Below are positions 27,665 through 36,235 of a stretch of DNA of 64,000 nt, piece by piece (positions within the stretch are counted from its first letter, which is position 1; each line of letters starts with the position of its first letter). The notes under the pieces are model-generated. The model was given only the letters and a program-made list of their open reading frames with translations. It did not search any database and was not told the DNA's origin. Both the position numbers and the translations under genes were made by a program. The stretch comes from Terriglobia bacterium (GTDB lineage: Bacteria > Acidobacteriota > Terriglobia > Terriglobales > Acidobacteriaceae), in the NCBI GenBank assembly GCA_020073495.1, contig JAIQFD010000002.1, forward strand, positions 124,001 through 188,000, in the 5' to 3' direction.

Positions 27665-28589
27665 GATCAAAACCATTTCGGTGATCGGCGCCGGGATCAT
27701 GGGGCGAGGCATCGCGCATGCGGCGGCGCTGGGCGGGTACCGGGCCATCCTGGAAGATATCCTTCCGACCAGCCTGCGGCGGGCGGAAAAGGAGATCCGC
27801 CTCAACCTGGACAAGGCGGTGGAGCTGGGCAAAGTGAGCGCGCCAGAGGCGGACGCCGCCTTCAACCGCATCGATTTCGCCGGTTCGATCGAGGAGGCTG
27901 CCCGCGCTGCCGACCTGGTGATCGAAGCCGTCCCGGAAGAGCTGGAATCCAAGATCGAGATCTTCACCCTGCTGGACAAGATCTGCGCCCCGGGCACGAT
28001 CCTGGCGAGCAATACCTCGGGGCTGTCCATCACGGAGATCGCCTCGGTGACCTACCGCGCGCCCAAGTGCGTGGGCATGCACTTCTTCAATCCCGTGCAC
28101 AAGATGAAACTGCTGGAGGTGGTGCGCGCGCTGGAAACCGACGACGAAACGCTGAAGGCGGCGGTCGAGGTGGGGCGACGCATGGGCAAGGAAGTGGTGG
28201 TGATCAAGGAATCGCCCGGGTTCATCACCAGCCGCATCAATGCCATGATCGGGAACGAGGCGTTCTACATGTTGCAAGAGGGCCTCGCGAGCGCGGAGGA
28301 CATCGACAAGGCCTTAAAGCTGGGCTTGAACCATCCTATGGGACCCTTTGAACTGGTGGATCTTGTAGGGCTGGATACGCGTCTGCACATCCTCGAGTAC
28401 CTGCAGAAAACGCTGGGCGAGAAATTCCGTCCTGCACCACTTTTGGTGCAGTACGTGAAGGCCGGTCGCCTCGGGCGCAAGTCGGGACGTGGGGTGTACG
28501 AGTATCCCGACGAAAAGGCGAAGGCGGCGAGCAGCGGGAAGGGGCTGGACGTGGCGGCGCTGACGGCGAGGGAGATGAAGACCAGATAG
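27657..28589 (+). CDS. 3-hydroxyacyl-CoA (3-hydroxybutyryl-CoA) dehydrogenase
   Basis: 310 residues. NAD(P)-dependent oxidation of 3-hydroxyacyl-CoA, in beta-oxidation or butanoate metabolism. Rossmann motif ISVIGAGIMGRGIAH at the N-terminus, DLVIEAVPEELESK, SNTSGLSITEIA, the catalytic-His block GMHFFNPVHKMKLLEVV, then KEVVVIKESPGFITSRI and the C-terminal domain with DKALKLGLNHPMGPFELVDL. Hbd-like single-domain form without fused enoyl hydratase. A strong terminator lies downstream. Confidence 0.94.
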   Translation: MAEIKTISVIGAGIMGRGIAHAAALGGYRAILEDILPTSLRRAEKEIRLNLDKAVELGKVSAPEADAAFNRIDFAGSIEEAARAADLVIEAVPEELESKIEIFTLLDKICAPGTILASNTSGLSITEIASVTYRAPKCVGMHFFNPVHKMKLLEVVRALETDDETLKAAVEVGRRMGKEVVVIKESPGFITSRINAMIGNEAFYMLQEGLASAEDIDKALKLGLNHPMGPFELVDLVGLDTRLHILEYLQKTLGEKFRPAPLLVQYVKAGRLGRKSGRGVYEYPDEKAKAASSGKGLDVAALTAREMKTR

Positions 28590-28637
28590 TAGCTAGTAGT
28601 TGGTAGCTGGTAGCTAGTAGCTAGCAGCTAGTAGCTA
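28588..28637. repeat. TAGCTAGTAG-type intergenic repeat
   Basis: Tandem words AGTAGCTAGTAGTTGGTAGC and GGTAGCTAGTAGCTAGCAGC, starting at the stop codon of the preceding gene. Same family as 10506-10601 and 31247-31281. Confidence 0.75.
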
Positions 28638-28639
28638 GG

Positions 28640-28666
28640 GGGGAGCTCACGCTCCCCTTATTTTTT
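28640..28666 (+). terminator. Rho-independent terminator
   Basis: Stem GGGGAGC/GCTCCCC (7 bp), loop TCAC, then TTATTTTTT. It closes the dehydrogenase unit. Confidence 0.88.
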
Positions 28667-28756
28667 CTCCTGCATCGGTAACAAAGGGCCGCAGAATCAG
28701 TCTCATACATGGCAGGCAGCAGGAACATTTCGGGTCGAAAGCGCGTACTTGAGAAC

Positions 28757-30004
28757 ATGCGGATCTTGCTCGACATCTTCAGCCAGACGCTGCGCACGCT
28801 GTGGGCGCACAAGCTGCGCTCGTTCCTGACCATGTTCGGGATCGCGTGGGGAGTGGGCTCACTGCTGCTGCTGGTGGGGGTGGGCGAAGGATTCCGCACG
28901 GGCAACAAGAAACAACTCGATCAACTCGGCGAAAATATCATGTTTATCTTCCCCGGGCGGGTGCCCGCGATGCCGGGGCAGAGCACGGGGCTGCGGCGCT
29001 ACTGGCTGACCTACGACGACTACCTCGATATCGCGAAGCAGCCACACGTGAAGTGGGCGACGCCGCTGCTGATCCGCAACGACATCCGCGCGGTGAGCGA
29101 GTTCCAGAGCTCGAACGGGCAGGTGACCGGGATCCTGCCGATCTTCAACCAGATCCGCTACCTGCCGATCGGCAAAGGGCGCTGGATCAACGAATTGGAC
29201 AACGAGCAGCGGCGCAACGTAGTGGTGCTGGGCTACGAGATGAAGCGCAACCTGTTCCCCGACGACGAAGCGCCCATCGGCAAGCACGTCCTATTGAACG
29301 GGATCCGGTTCGAGGTGATCGGCGTCATCTCAAACTTCACCAAGAATGAGAACAACTCGACCAGCGTGCGCGCGTACATCCCGTATGAGACGCTGGCGCA
29401 GTACTTCGCGGTGAAAGACACCGACGTTCCCAACGCCATCTCGTTCATCAACTACACGCCGACGTCGAAAGCGGACCACGACCTCTCGCGCCAGGAAGCT
29501 CGGAAAGTCGTGGCGCGCAAGCACAACTTCAATCCCAACAACGAGGACGCCTTCGAGGACTGGGACACGGTCAAGAACCAGGAGATGGTGGGGAAGATCT
29601 TCGACGCCATGAACATGTTCCTGGGGAGCGTGGGGCTGGTGACGCTGGCGCTGGGGGCGATCGGGATCATCAACATCATGCTGGTGTCGGTGGCGGAACG
29701 CACCAAGGAGATCGGACTGCGCAAGGCGCTGGGCGCCACCAACCGCAACATCCTGACCCAGTTCCTGCTGGAGGGGATGACGCTGACGGTGGTGTCGGGA
29801 GCGGTGGGGATGGGGGCCGCGGCGTTGCTGATGCACCTGCTGCACCGGCTGCCGTCACCGGACGGGTTCGATCCGCCAACGCTGGTGGCGTCGAGCGCGG
29901 CGCTGGCGGTGAGCTCGCTGTCGCTGGCGGGAATCGCCGCCGGGGTGTATCCGGCGCGCAAAGCGGCGGCGCTGCCGCCGGTGGAAGCGCTGAGGCAGGA
30001 GTAG
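28757..30004 (+). CDS. MacB-type ABC transporter permease (FtsX/MacB_PCD family)
   Basis: 415 residues. Start taken at 28757 (MRILLDIFSQTLRTLWAHKL), the family form; an in-frame ATG at 28709 is possible. First helix FLTMFGIAWGVGSLLLLVGV, a large periplasmic domain, then three C-terminal helices (VGLVTLALGAIGIINIMLV, TLTVVSGAVGMGAAALLMHL, LAVSSLSLAGIAAGVYPARK) with the usual ERTKEIGLRKALGA loop. No ATP-binding or MacA-like protein is encoded beside it. Confidence 0.9.
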   Translation: MRILLDIFSQTLRTLWAHKLRSFLTMFGIAWGVGSLLLLVGVGEGFRTGNKKQLDQLGENIMFIFPGRVPAMPGQSTGLRRYWLTYDDYLDIAKQPHVKWATPLLIRNDIRAVSEFQSSNGQVTGILPIFNQIRYLPIGKGRWINELDNEQRRNVVVLGYEMKRNLFPDDEAPIGKHVLLNGIRFEVIGVISNFTKNENNSTSVRAYIPYETLAQYFAVKDTDVPNAISFINYTPTSKADHDLSRQEARKVVARKHNFNPNNEDAFEDWDTVKNQEMVGKIFDAMNMFLGSVGLVTLALGAIGIINIMLVSVAERTKEIGLRKALGATNRNILTQFLLEGMTLTVVSGAVGMGAAALLMHLLHRLPSPDGFDPPTLVASSAALAVSSLSLAGIAAGVYPARKAAALPPVEALRQE

Positions 30005-30007
30005 AAG

Positions 30008-31249
30008 ATGTTCACCGACCTGATCCACGAAGCGTATGGCGCCATGCAGCACAACCGGAAACGCGCCACCCTGACCATGCTGGGGATGGCGTGGGGGATC
30101 GCCACGGTCATCCTGCTGCTGGCGTACGGATCAGGCTTCGGGGTGGCGATCCAGCACATTTTCGAATCCTTCGGCGCCAAGGTGATCGCCATCTTCCCCG
30201 GGCGGACCTCGATGCAGGTTGGCGGCGCCAAGGCGGGCGCGCAGATCCGCCTCACGGTGAGCGATGTGGAGAGGCTGGCGGAAGCGGTGCCGACCATCAA
30301 GCATGTCACGCCGGAATTGTGGAAGGACGCGAATGTGCAGGCCGACAACCGCTCGTACCAGTTGCAGGTGATCGGCGACAATCCCTCGACACAGAACATC
30401 CGCGTGCTGAAGCCGGCGGTGGGACGGTTCTTCAACGAGGAAGACAACCTGCAGCGGGCGCGGGTGGCGGTGATCGGCAGCGAGGCCAAGACCAAGCTGT
30501 TCTCCGGGCGGTACGCGGTGGGAGAGACCATCCGCGTCGACGGCATCAGCTTCCAGGTGATCGGGGTGCTGGAGCCGAAGATGCAGGAGGGCGACGACAA
30601 CATCAACCGCATCATCTACATCCCCTTCCTGACCGCGGGCGACCTGAAGAACAGCCAGTACATCGACGCCATCTGGCTGGACTACGAGGGCATGGACTGG
30701 GAGAAGACGGAGAAGATGGTGCGGCAAACGCTGGGCGCCGTGCACCAGTTCAATCCCGACGACCATCGCGCCATCTTCCTGTTCAACTCGATGAAGCAGC
30801 TGAACCAGTTCCGCGTCATCACCATGGGGCTGAAGGTGTTGCTGGCATTCATCGGCACGCTGACGCTGGGCATCGGCGGGGTGGGGCTGATGAACATCAT
30901 GCTGGTGTCGGTGCAGCAGCGGACGCGCGAGATCGGGACGCTGAAGGCGCTGGGGGCGAAGAAACGCGCCATCCTGTTCCAGTTCCTGGCTGAGGCGCTG
31001 ACCATCAGCTTCGCCGGGGGCGTCCTGGGGACGGTGCTGGCCTACATCGTGTCGTTCTCGGTGGGGCGGCTGACGCTGTACAGCGCGCTGGCCAAGAACG
31101 CGGAGGCGGGCGACATCCGGCTGATCATCGATCCCAGCAACCTGCTGGTGGCGACGTCGATCCTGATCGTGGTCGGCATCGTGAGCGGGATGCTGCCGGC
31201 CATCAAGGCGGCGCGGCTAAGCCCGATCGAGGCGCTGCGGTACGAATAG
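30008..31249 (+). CDS. MacB-type ABC transporter permease, second copy
   Basis: 413 residues, 3 bp after the first permease and so in the same operon. Same architecture: helix TLTMLGMAWGIATVILLLAY, periplasmic domain with IKHVTPELWKDANVQ and FQVIGVLEPKMQEGDDN, then LLAFIGTLTLGIGGVGLMNI, QQRTREIGTLKALGAKK and two last helices ending in ALRYE. The two are diverged paralogues and may form a heterodimer with an ATPase encoded elsewhere. Substrate unknown. Confidence 0.9.
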   Translation: MFTDLIHEAYGAMQHNRKRATLTMLGMAWGIATVILLLAYGSGFGVAIQHIFESFGAKVIAIFPGRTSMQVGGAKAGAQIRLTVSDVERLAEAVPTIKHVTPELWKDANVQADNRSYQLQVIGDNPSTQNIRVLKPAVGRFFNEEDNLQRARVAVIGSEAKTKLFSGRYAVGETIRVDGISFQVIGVLEPKMQEGDDNINRIIYIPFLTAGDLKNSQYIDAIWLDYEGMDWEKTEKMVRQTLGAVHQFNPDDHRAIFLFNSMKQLNQFRVITMGLKVLLAFIGTLTLGIGGVGLMNIMLVSVQQRTREIGTLKALGAKKRAILFQFLAEALTISFAGGVLGTVLAYIVSFSVGRLTLYSALAKNAEAGDIRLIIDPSNLLVATSILIVVGIVSGMLPAIKAARLSPIEALRYE

Positions 31250-31281
31250 CTCCTAGCCGCTAGCTTCTAGCTCCTAGCTTG
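31247..31281. repeat. TAGCTTCTAGCTCC-type intergenic repeat
   Basis: TAGCTCCTAGCCGCTAGCTT and CTAGCTCCTAGCTTGG follow the permease stop. A relative of the 10506 and 28588 repeats. Confidence 0.6.
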
Positions 31282-31296
31282 GAGCACTCCCTGTGA

Positions 31297-31302
31297 TTAA
31301 AT
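31297..31302 (+). promoter_or_regulatory. Possible -10 (TTAAAT) just before a GTG start
   Basis: TTAAAT ends 6 nt before the GTG at 31309. No RBS is visible in the gap. Confidence 0.35.
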
Positions 31303-31308
31303 GAATCG

Positions 31309-31605
31309 GTGGCGAACGCGAGACTGCAGAAGGTCCTCGACCAGCTCAAGCTCTACGAACACCCGGTGCTGAACTTCGACGCGCGCGAGGCCGGAGAAGC
31401 GGTCGAGGTGTTCATCACCTTCAAGAACCCCGAAGTAAAGGTGCACACGTACGTTTTCCCATTGCACCCGCGCGATATCGATGGCCCAAACTTCGAGTGG
31501 CAATTCCAGCGCCAACTCTACGATTGCCTGCACGATTATTTCGTCGAGATGTTCATCCGCACGCCGCAGGACCTGAAGGAGCGGCAGGCGAGGGAGCGAG
31601 GGTGA
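31309..31605 (+). CDS. Conserved-looking hypothetical protein coupled to MidA-like gene
   Basis: 98 residues from a GTG. No signal peptide. Helix NARLQKVLDQLKLYEHPVL, beta segments VEVFITFKNPEVKVHTYVFP, and a C-terminal helix WQFQRQLYDCLHDYFVEMF. I recognise no domain. Its stop overlaps the next start as GTGA, so it is translationally coupled to the methyltransferase and may be its partner or regulator; this is inference. Confidence 0.72.
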   Translation: MANARLQKVLDQLKLYEHPVLNFDAREAGEAVEVFITFKNPEVKVHTYVFPLHPRDIDGPNFEWQFQRQLYDCLHDYFVEMFIRTPQDLKERQARERG

Positions 31606-32729
31606 CTCTGCGCGAGGTCATCGCCGAGGAGATCCGGCGAAATGGCCTGATGCCATTCTCCCGCTACATGGAGCTGTGCCTTTACCACCCCGAGCACGGC
31701 TTCTACAGCCGCAACGCGACACAGTTCGGCACGGCGGGGGATTTCTACACCTCGAGCGACGTGCACGCGGTGTTCGGGCGGCTGCTGGCGCGGCAGTTCG
31801 AGCAGATGTGGCGGGCGCTGGACGCTCCCGCTCCCCTGCGCGTCATAGAACTGGGACCCGGGCGCGGATTGTTCGCGCGCGACGTACTGGACTGGTCGAG
31901 AAAGAAGTTCCCCGAATTCTTTGCGGCATTGCACTACGCGCTGGTGGAGTTGTCGCCGGCGCTGCGCGAGGGGTTGGGAGAACGGCTGAAGGAACACGTG
32001 GCGGCGGGGAAGGCATCGGTGCACGATTCCCTGGATTCGGCGAGAGACGCCGCGAGTGGCGTTTCTACCATTGTGTTCGCAAATGAATTCTTCGATGCGC
32101 TGCCGGTGGAAGTCATCGACCATCGCGGCGAGGTGCGTGTGGATGTGAGCGGCGACCGGCTCTTCGAGACGTTCGCACCGGCGAGCCCAGAGTTGCTGGA
32201 GTTCCTGGACCGTTACTCGGTGCATCCCGAGGCGCACGAGCGGGTGGAGGCGGCGCCGTTGGCGCTGGAATGGATGCGGCGCATCGCCGATGCCGTGCCG
32301 CGCGGATTCGCGGTCCTGGTCGACTACGGCTACACGCGCGGAGAGCAGCTTGCGGGACGGCATCGCGGGACGATCATGACCTACCGCCAGCACACCGCCA
32401 GCGACGATCCCTACGCCGCACCCGGGGAGCAGGACATCACCGCGCACGTGAATTTCACCGCCTTGCAGGCGGTGGGTGAAGCCTCGGGGCTGGAACATCT
32501 CGGACTCTTGACGCAATCGCAATTCCTAATGGGGATCGGCGAGGCCAACCAGTTTGCGGATGCGTTCGAGGATTGCCGCCTGCCGCAGGAGCAAGCCAAG
32601 GTCGCGTTGCAGTTGAAGCACCTGGTCACCCCGGCGGGCATGGGCGAGACCTTCCACGTGCTGGTGATGTCGCGCGGGGTGGAAGAAGAGAAGACCGCCC
32701 GGCTGGGCGGCCTGAGCTTCGCGCGATAG
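31602..32729 (+). CDS. MidA/NDUFAF7-family SAM-dependent methyltransferase
   Basis: 375 residues from the GTG at 31602, which has GGGAG 6 nt upstream and overlaps the previous stop. Family motifs: GLMPFSRYMELCLYHPEHGF, the substrate/loop block TAGDFYTSSDVHAVFGRL, the SAM motif VIELGPGRGLFARDVL, IVFANEFFDALPVEVI, LVDYGYTRGEQL, RHRGTIMTYRQHT and the late GEQDITAHVNFTALQ. Eukaryotic relatives methylate an Arg of respiratory complex I; the bacterial substrate is unknown. Confidence 0.93.
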   Translation: MTLREVIAEEIRRNGLMPFSRYMELCLYHPEHGFYSRNATQFGTAGDFYTSSDVHAVFGRLLARQFEQMWRALDAPAPLRVIELGPGRGLFARDVLDWSRKKFPEFFAALHYALVELSPALREGLGERLKEHVAAGKASVHDSLDSARDAASGVSTIVFANEFFDALPVEVIDHRGEVRVDVSGDRLFETFAPASPELLEFLDRYSVHPEAHERVEAAPLALEWMRRIADAVPRGFAVLVDYGYTRGEQLAGRHRGTIMTYRQHTASDDPYAAPGEQDITAHVNFTALQAVGEASGLEHLGLLTQSQFLMGIGEANQFADAFEDCRLPQEQAKVALQLKHLVTPAGMGETFHVLVMSRGVEEEKTARLGGLSFAR

Positions 32730-32760
32730 TACGTGTCAAGGGACTGGGCTAGTTCAGTCT

Positions 32761-32891
32761 CCCCCAGCGGCTAAAGCCGCATTCAGTTGGCATTGTTGCG
32801 GCACGGCTAAAGCCGTGCCCTGACACGAACGACAGTATCGATTGTCGAGGGCGAGACGCCCTCGGGAGAGCCGGCGAGACGCCGGCGCTAC
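32761..32891. repeat. CGGCTAAAGCCG intergenic repeat with four hairpins
   Basis: Four palindromes in a row: GCGGCTAAAGCCGC (32767-32780), GGCACGGCTAAAGCCGTGCC (32800-32819), CGAGGGCGAGACGCCCTCG (32846-32864) and GCCGGCGAGACGCCGGC (32870-32886). A related segment lies at 37605-37665. Located between the convergent MidA-like and M1-like genes, where it may also end transcription. Confidence 0.8.
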
Positions 32892-32895
32892 GTCA

Positions 32896-34968
32896 TCATC
32901 CCTTATCTTTCTCGCGGCTGTAGGGGGCCTGGAGGTACTTGCGGGCCTCTTCCTGCGCGCCCTGGGTGTTGTCGTTGGTGGCGAGTGCCTGGCGGTACTC
33001 GTTGGTGGCGCGCTCGCGCTGCCCGGTAGAGTCGAAGATCTTGCCCAGCTGGATGTGGCTCCAGACCTCGACCCAGCGCGGCTCGCCGTTGCCGTTGAGC
33101 GCCTCGCGATAGGAGTTGGCGGCGGCCTGGTAGTTGCGCTGGAGGAAAAAGACCTCGGCGATGCGATAGTGCGCCAGCGAGCTGTTGCGGTTCGACTCCA
33201 GGGCCTTCTGGAATTCGCGCAACGCGCCGGCCAGGTCTCCCTGCTGCACCAACGACTGGCCGCGCAGGATGTTGGCGCGCACCCGGAGCTCTGACGAATT
33301 CTTCAGCACGTCGTTGCCGGGGTCGATGGAGATGCGGCGCGGCTTGCCGAAGGTCTCAACCACGTAGGGAGAATCGGTGCCCACCACCTCGATCCGCTTG
33401 GCCTCGGGCTTGCCGTCGGTGTCGATGCGCAATTCGACCGGCATGCGGAACAGGTCGAGGTCCTGGGTGATCTCGCCGACGACGCGGAAGCCCTTGGGCG
33501 TGCGATAGACGGTGTACTTATTCTTGAACTCGGGCGCGCCGGTGGAGTCGAGCCACTGGCTGAAGAACGACGTCAGGTTTTCGCCGTAGACGAACTCGGC
33601 CATTTTGCGGAAGTCGTCGGCAGTAGCCGTTTTGCCGGCATACTGCTGGGCGAAGCCTTTCATGGCCTTGTCGAAGGCTTCGTCGCCGATGACCCAGCGC
33701 AGCATGTGCAGGATCATGGCGCCCTTGTCGGTGGTCTCGGACTGGAACTCGGGGGAGAACGGGTCGAGCTTGCCGATGCTGGAGAGGGGGACGGTATCGT
33801 AGGCGAGCGCGCCCACCGACATGTCCTTGGTGACCTCTTCGTAGCCACCCTGGCCGGCCGCCTGCTCGACATAACGGGCCTCGGAGTAGCGGGCGAAACC
33901 GTCACAGAGCCAGAAGTCGTTGCGTGTCGCCGGCGCCACCGAGACGCCCCACCACTGGTGGGCGAGAGTGTTGGCCAAAAGGCGGTAGTTGGTCTTTTCC
34001 TGGATAGCGCGCGCGGCCAAGGCCACGATCTCCGGCGCCCAGGCGGACGGGACGGTGTCGTCCGGCAGCTCGACCAGGTTGATCGTCCGGGATGGGGCGG
34101 GGCCATAAATCGAGCTGAAGAACTCGTATTCCTGCGCGGAGGTATCCGCGTAAGCGGTTTCCTGGCCCTTGTGGTTGGGTTTGAAGAAGGTCCGGATGGT
34201 CAAGCCGCCCCGGGTCTGCATGCCCGGCGAGAAGCGCCCGGCGATGATGGTTCCGGGGAAGCTCGGCCGGTCCCAGACAAAGGAGTACATGGTCTTGCCG
34301 GCTTCGCTGCGGGCGGCGGTCGCGGGCTTGGGCGGCGCGGGCCGACCGCGGCGATCGGAGGCAGAATCCGGCCCCGAACCGACCACCTCGGACTTCGCCG
34401 GACCGACGGTCATGCGCCCGCTGCCGATCACGGTGTATCCGCTGGGAACGATGACGCTGATATTCGCGGTAAAGCGGTTGATGCCGTATCCCGACATGGG
34501 GAACCAGCGCCCGGCGTACAGCAGGTAGCTGATGTCGTCATTGACGCTGGCAAGCTTCAGGCCCTCGACGGGACTCTCGTCGGCCGACTGGAGTCTACCG
34601 TCGTAGTCGAACGTGAGCTCGGTGGATTGTCCCTTGTTCAAGCCGTTGGGCAGGGCGACGCGGACGGTCGAGTCCTGTGTGACGCGCTCCGCGGAGAGCG
34701 TGTGGCCTTCGGCGTCGAGCACCCGGGTCGGACGCAGGGCGTTGTGCAGCTCGAAGACGGCGATGCTGATGTCCTCGAGCGCGGTGAACTTCACCCTGGC
34801 GCGCGCCACCAGGCGGTGCGTATTGGGCACCAGCTCCGCGTTGATGACGTAGTCGTTGACCTCGATGCGCGGCTTCTCGGCGGCGAACGACGCGACGCTG
34901 GACAGCGCCAGCAACAGGGCCAACAGGAATCGCGAATCGCTTCCCAGGGGCCGTCGTGCAAATGACAT
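32896..34968 (-). CDS. M1-aminopeptidase-like protein with C-terminal TPRs, active site lost
   Basis: 690 residues from the ATG at 34968, giving a signal peptide (FLLALLLALSSVASFA). An N-terminal M1-type beta domain (VNDYVINAELVPNTHRLVAR) precedes a catalytic-fold domain with TLAHQWWG. Where M1 enzymes have HELAH, this has NTLAH; the GAMEN exopeptidase motif is absent; and the third ligand region WLNEGFA is WLCDGFA. It therefore looks catalytically dead. The C-terminal ~110 residues are TPR-like (LAGALREFQKALESNRNSS, RERATNEYRQALATND). Probably a periplasmic binding scaffold. It follows lpxB on the same strand after 139 bp. Confidence 0.85.
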   Translation of the reverse strand: MSFARRPLGSDSRFLLALLLALSSVASFAAEKPRIEVNDYVINAELVPNTHRLVARARVKFTALEDISIAVFELHNALRPTRVLDAEGHTLSAERVTQDSTVRVALPNGLNKGQSTELTFDYDGRLQSADESPVEGLKLASVNDDISYLLYAGRWFPMSGYGINRFTANISVIVPSGYTVIGSGRMTVGPAKSEVVGSGPDSASDRRGRPAPPKPATAARSEAGKTMYSFVWDRPSFPGTIIAGRFSPGMQTRGGLTIRTFFKPNHKGQETAYADTSAQEYEFFSSIYGPAPSRTINLVELPDDTVPSAWAPEIVALAARAIQEKTNYRLLANTLAHQWWGVSVAPATRNDFWLCDGFARYSEARYVEQAAGQGGYEEVTKDMSVGALAYDTVPLSSIGKLDPFSPEFQSETTDKGAMILHMLRWVIGDEAFDKAMKGFAQQYAGKTATADDFRKMAEFVYGENLTSFFSQWLDSTGAPEFKNKYTVYRTPKGFRVVGEITQDLDLFRMPVELRIDTDGKPEAKRIEVVGTDSPYVVETFGKPRRISIDPGNDVLKNSSELRVRANILRGQSLVQQGDLAGALREFQKALESNRNSSLAHYRIAEVFFLQRNYQAAANSYREALNGNGEPRWVEVWSHIQLGKIFDSTGQRERATNEYRQALATNDNTQGAQEEARKYLQAPYSREKDKG

Positions 34969-35107
34969 AGGTGAAAATCTCCAGGTCCTCGGCTGACTCC
35001 TAAGATGAAAGTTGGCGCAAAAAAGATGCGCTGAACCACTCGCGAGGCACGAATCACACCCGACGGCTACCCCCCTCCAACGGTCAAAATCGCGGGTCAC
35101 GCCGGTG

Positions 35108-36235
35108 TCATCGCCCAAGCGCACGAAGAACGGCATCGGCGGCGCGTTCGCTGGCGGGCTGCGTCCGCTCCGGCTTGAGACAAGAACGGACTTCGGCCAA
35201 CCCCGCTAGCATTTTCTCACGCGAAGGGCCGTCGGGCAGAATCTCCTCCAGCCGCGCCACCACGTTTCCCGATGTGAAATCGGACTGGATCAGCTCGGGG
35301 ACGACCTCGCGCCCGGCGATGAGATTGGCCATGGCCACGTGAGGCACGCGCAGCAGTGGCCGTCCCAGGCGCCAGGTCAGGGGCGTCACGCGGTACACCA
35401 CGACGAAGGGTACGGCGCTCAGCGCCGCCTCGACCGTGGCCGTCCCACTGGCCACCACGGCAGCGCGGGAGAAGGTGAGCGCGCCGCGGGCATGGGAGAC
35501 GAGCGTGATCTTCTGATGAGTGCCCGCGAGCAGGCGCGTCACCCAGGCAGGCTCGAGCGTGGAGGCGACCGGGAGGATGAATTCGAACTCGGGCTCGATA
35601 TGCTCTGCCGCTTCCACCATGGTGGGCAGGTTCATGCGGACCTCCTTGCGGCGGCTACCGGGGAGCAGGGCGATCCAGTGCTTGTCGGGATCGAGCTTGT
35701 GCTCGGCGGCGAACTGGGCGCGGGTCAGGGCGAGCGGAGTCACGTCGGCGAGCGGGTGGCCGACGTATTCGGCGTCCACGCCACGGTCGCGGTACCACTT
35801 CTCTTCGAAGGGAAAGATGACCAGGGCTTTTTTCACCCACTTGCGCATGCGTTCCACGCGGCCCTCGCGCCAGGCCCAGAGCTGCGGGCAAACGTAATAG
35901 ATGACCGGGACGCCGCGGGCGTGCATTTCGCGAGCTGCCCGGAAATTGAAGGCGGGGGAATCGATGAGGATGGCGCCGCCGGGCTTGCGGCGCTCAGCCT
36001 CGCGCACCAGCCGGCGGAAGAGCGAGTAGATCTTCGGGACCCTGGGAAGGATCTCGGTGATGCCGACGACGGAGAGTTGGCGGGCGTCCACGACGGTGTC
36101 GCAGCCAGCGCGGCGCATGGCCTCGCCACCGACGCCGAAGAACTCGAGCTGGGGGAGGCGGCGGCGGAGCGCGTCGATGAGGGCTGCGCCGTACATCTCG
36201 CCCGAGGCCTCACCGGCGGAGATCAGCAGGTTCAC
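35108..36235 (-). CDS. lpxB: Lipid-A-disaccharide synthase
   Basis: 375 residues. Joins UDP-diacylglucosamine to lipid X in lipid A synthesis at the inner membrane. The GTG at 36235 (VNLLISAGEASGEMYGA) overlaps the preceding stop as GTGA and matches the family N-terminus; the frame is open further upstream. Motifs: ISAGEASGEMYG, FFGVGGEAMRRAG, VGITEILPR, LIDSPAFNF, YYVCPQLWAWREGR, VIFPFEEKWY, YVGHPLAD, LLPGSRRKEV and ASGTATVEAALSAVPFVVVY. Supports a lipid-A-bearing outer membrane. Confidence 0.96.
   Translation of the reverse strand: MNLLISAGEASGEMYGAALIDALRRRLPQLEFFGVGGEAMRRAGCDTVVDARQLSVVGITEILPRVPKIYSLFRRLVREAERRKPGGAILIDSPAFNFRAAREMHARGVPVIYYVCPQLWAWREGRVERMRKWVKKALVIFPFEEKWYRDRGVDAEYVGHPLADVTPLALTRAQFAAEHKLDPDKHWIALLPGSRRKEVRMNLPTMVEAAEHIEPEFEFILPVASTLEPAWVTRLLAGTHQKITLVSHARGALTFSRAAVVASGTATVEAALSAVPFVVVYRVTPLTWRLGRPLLRVPHVAMANLIAGREVVPELIQSDFTSGNVVARLEEILPDGPSREKMLAGLAEVRSCLKPERTQPASERAADAVLRALGR

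Noticed and set aside
32761-32891. Hairpin repeat block as a CRISPR array
   Set aside because: The palindromes differ from each other, lack uniform spacers, and no cas genes are present.
33706-34965. 419-codon plus-strand ORF opposite the M1-like gene
   Set aside because: Shadow frame without motifs or RBS; the minus strand gene is well supported.
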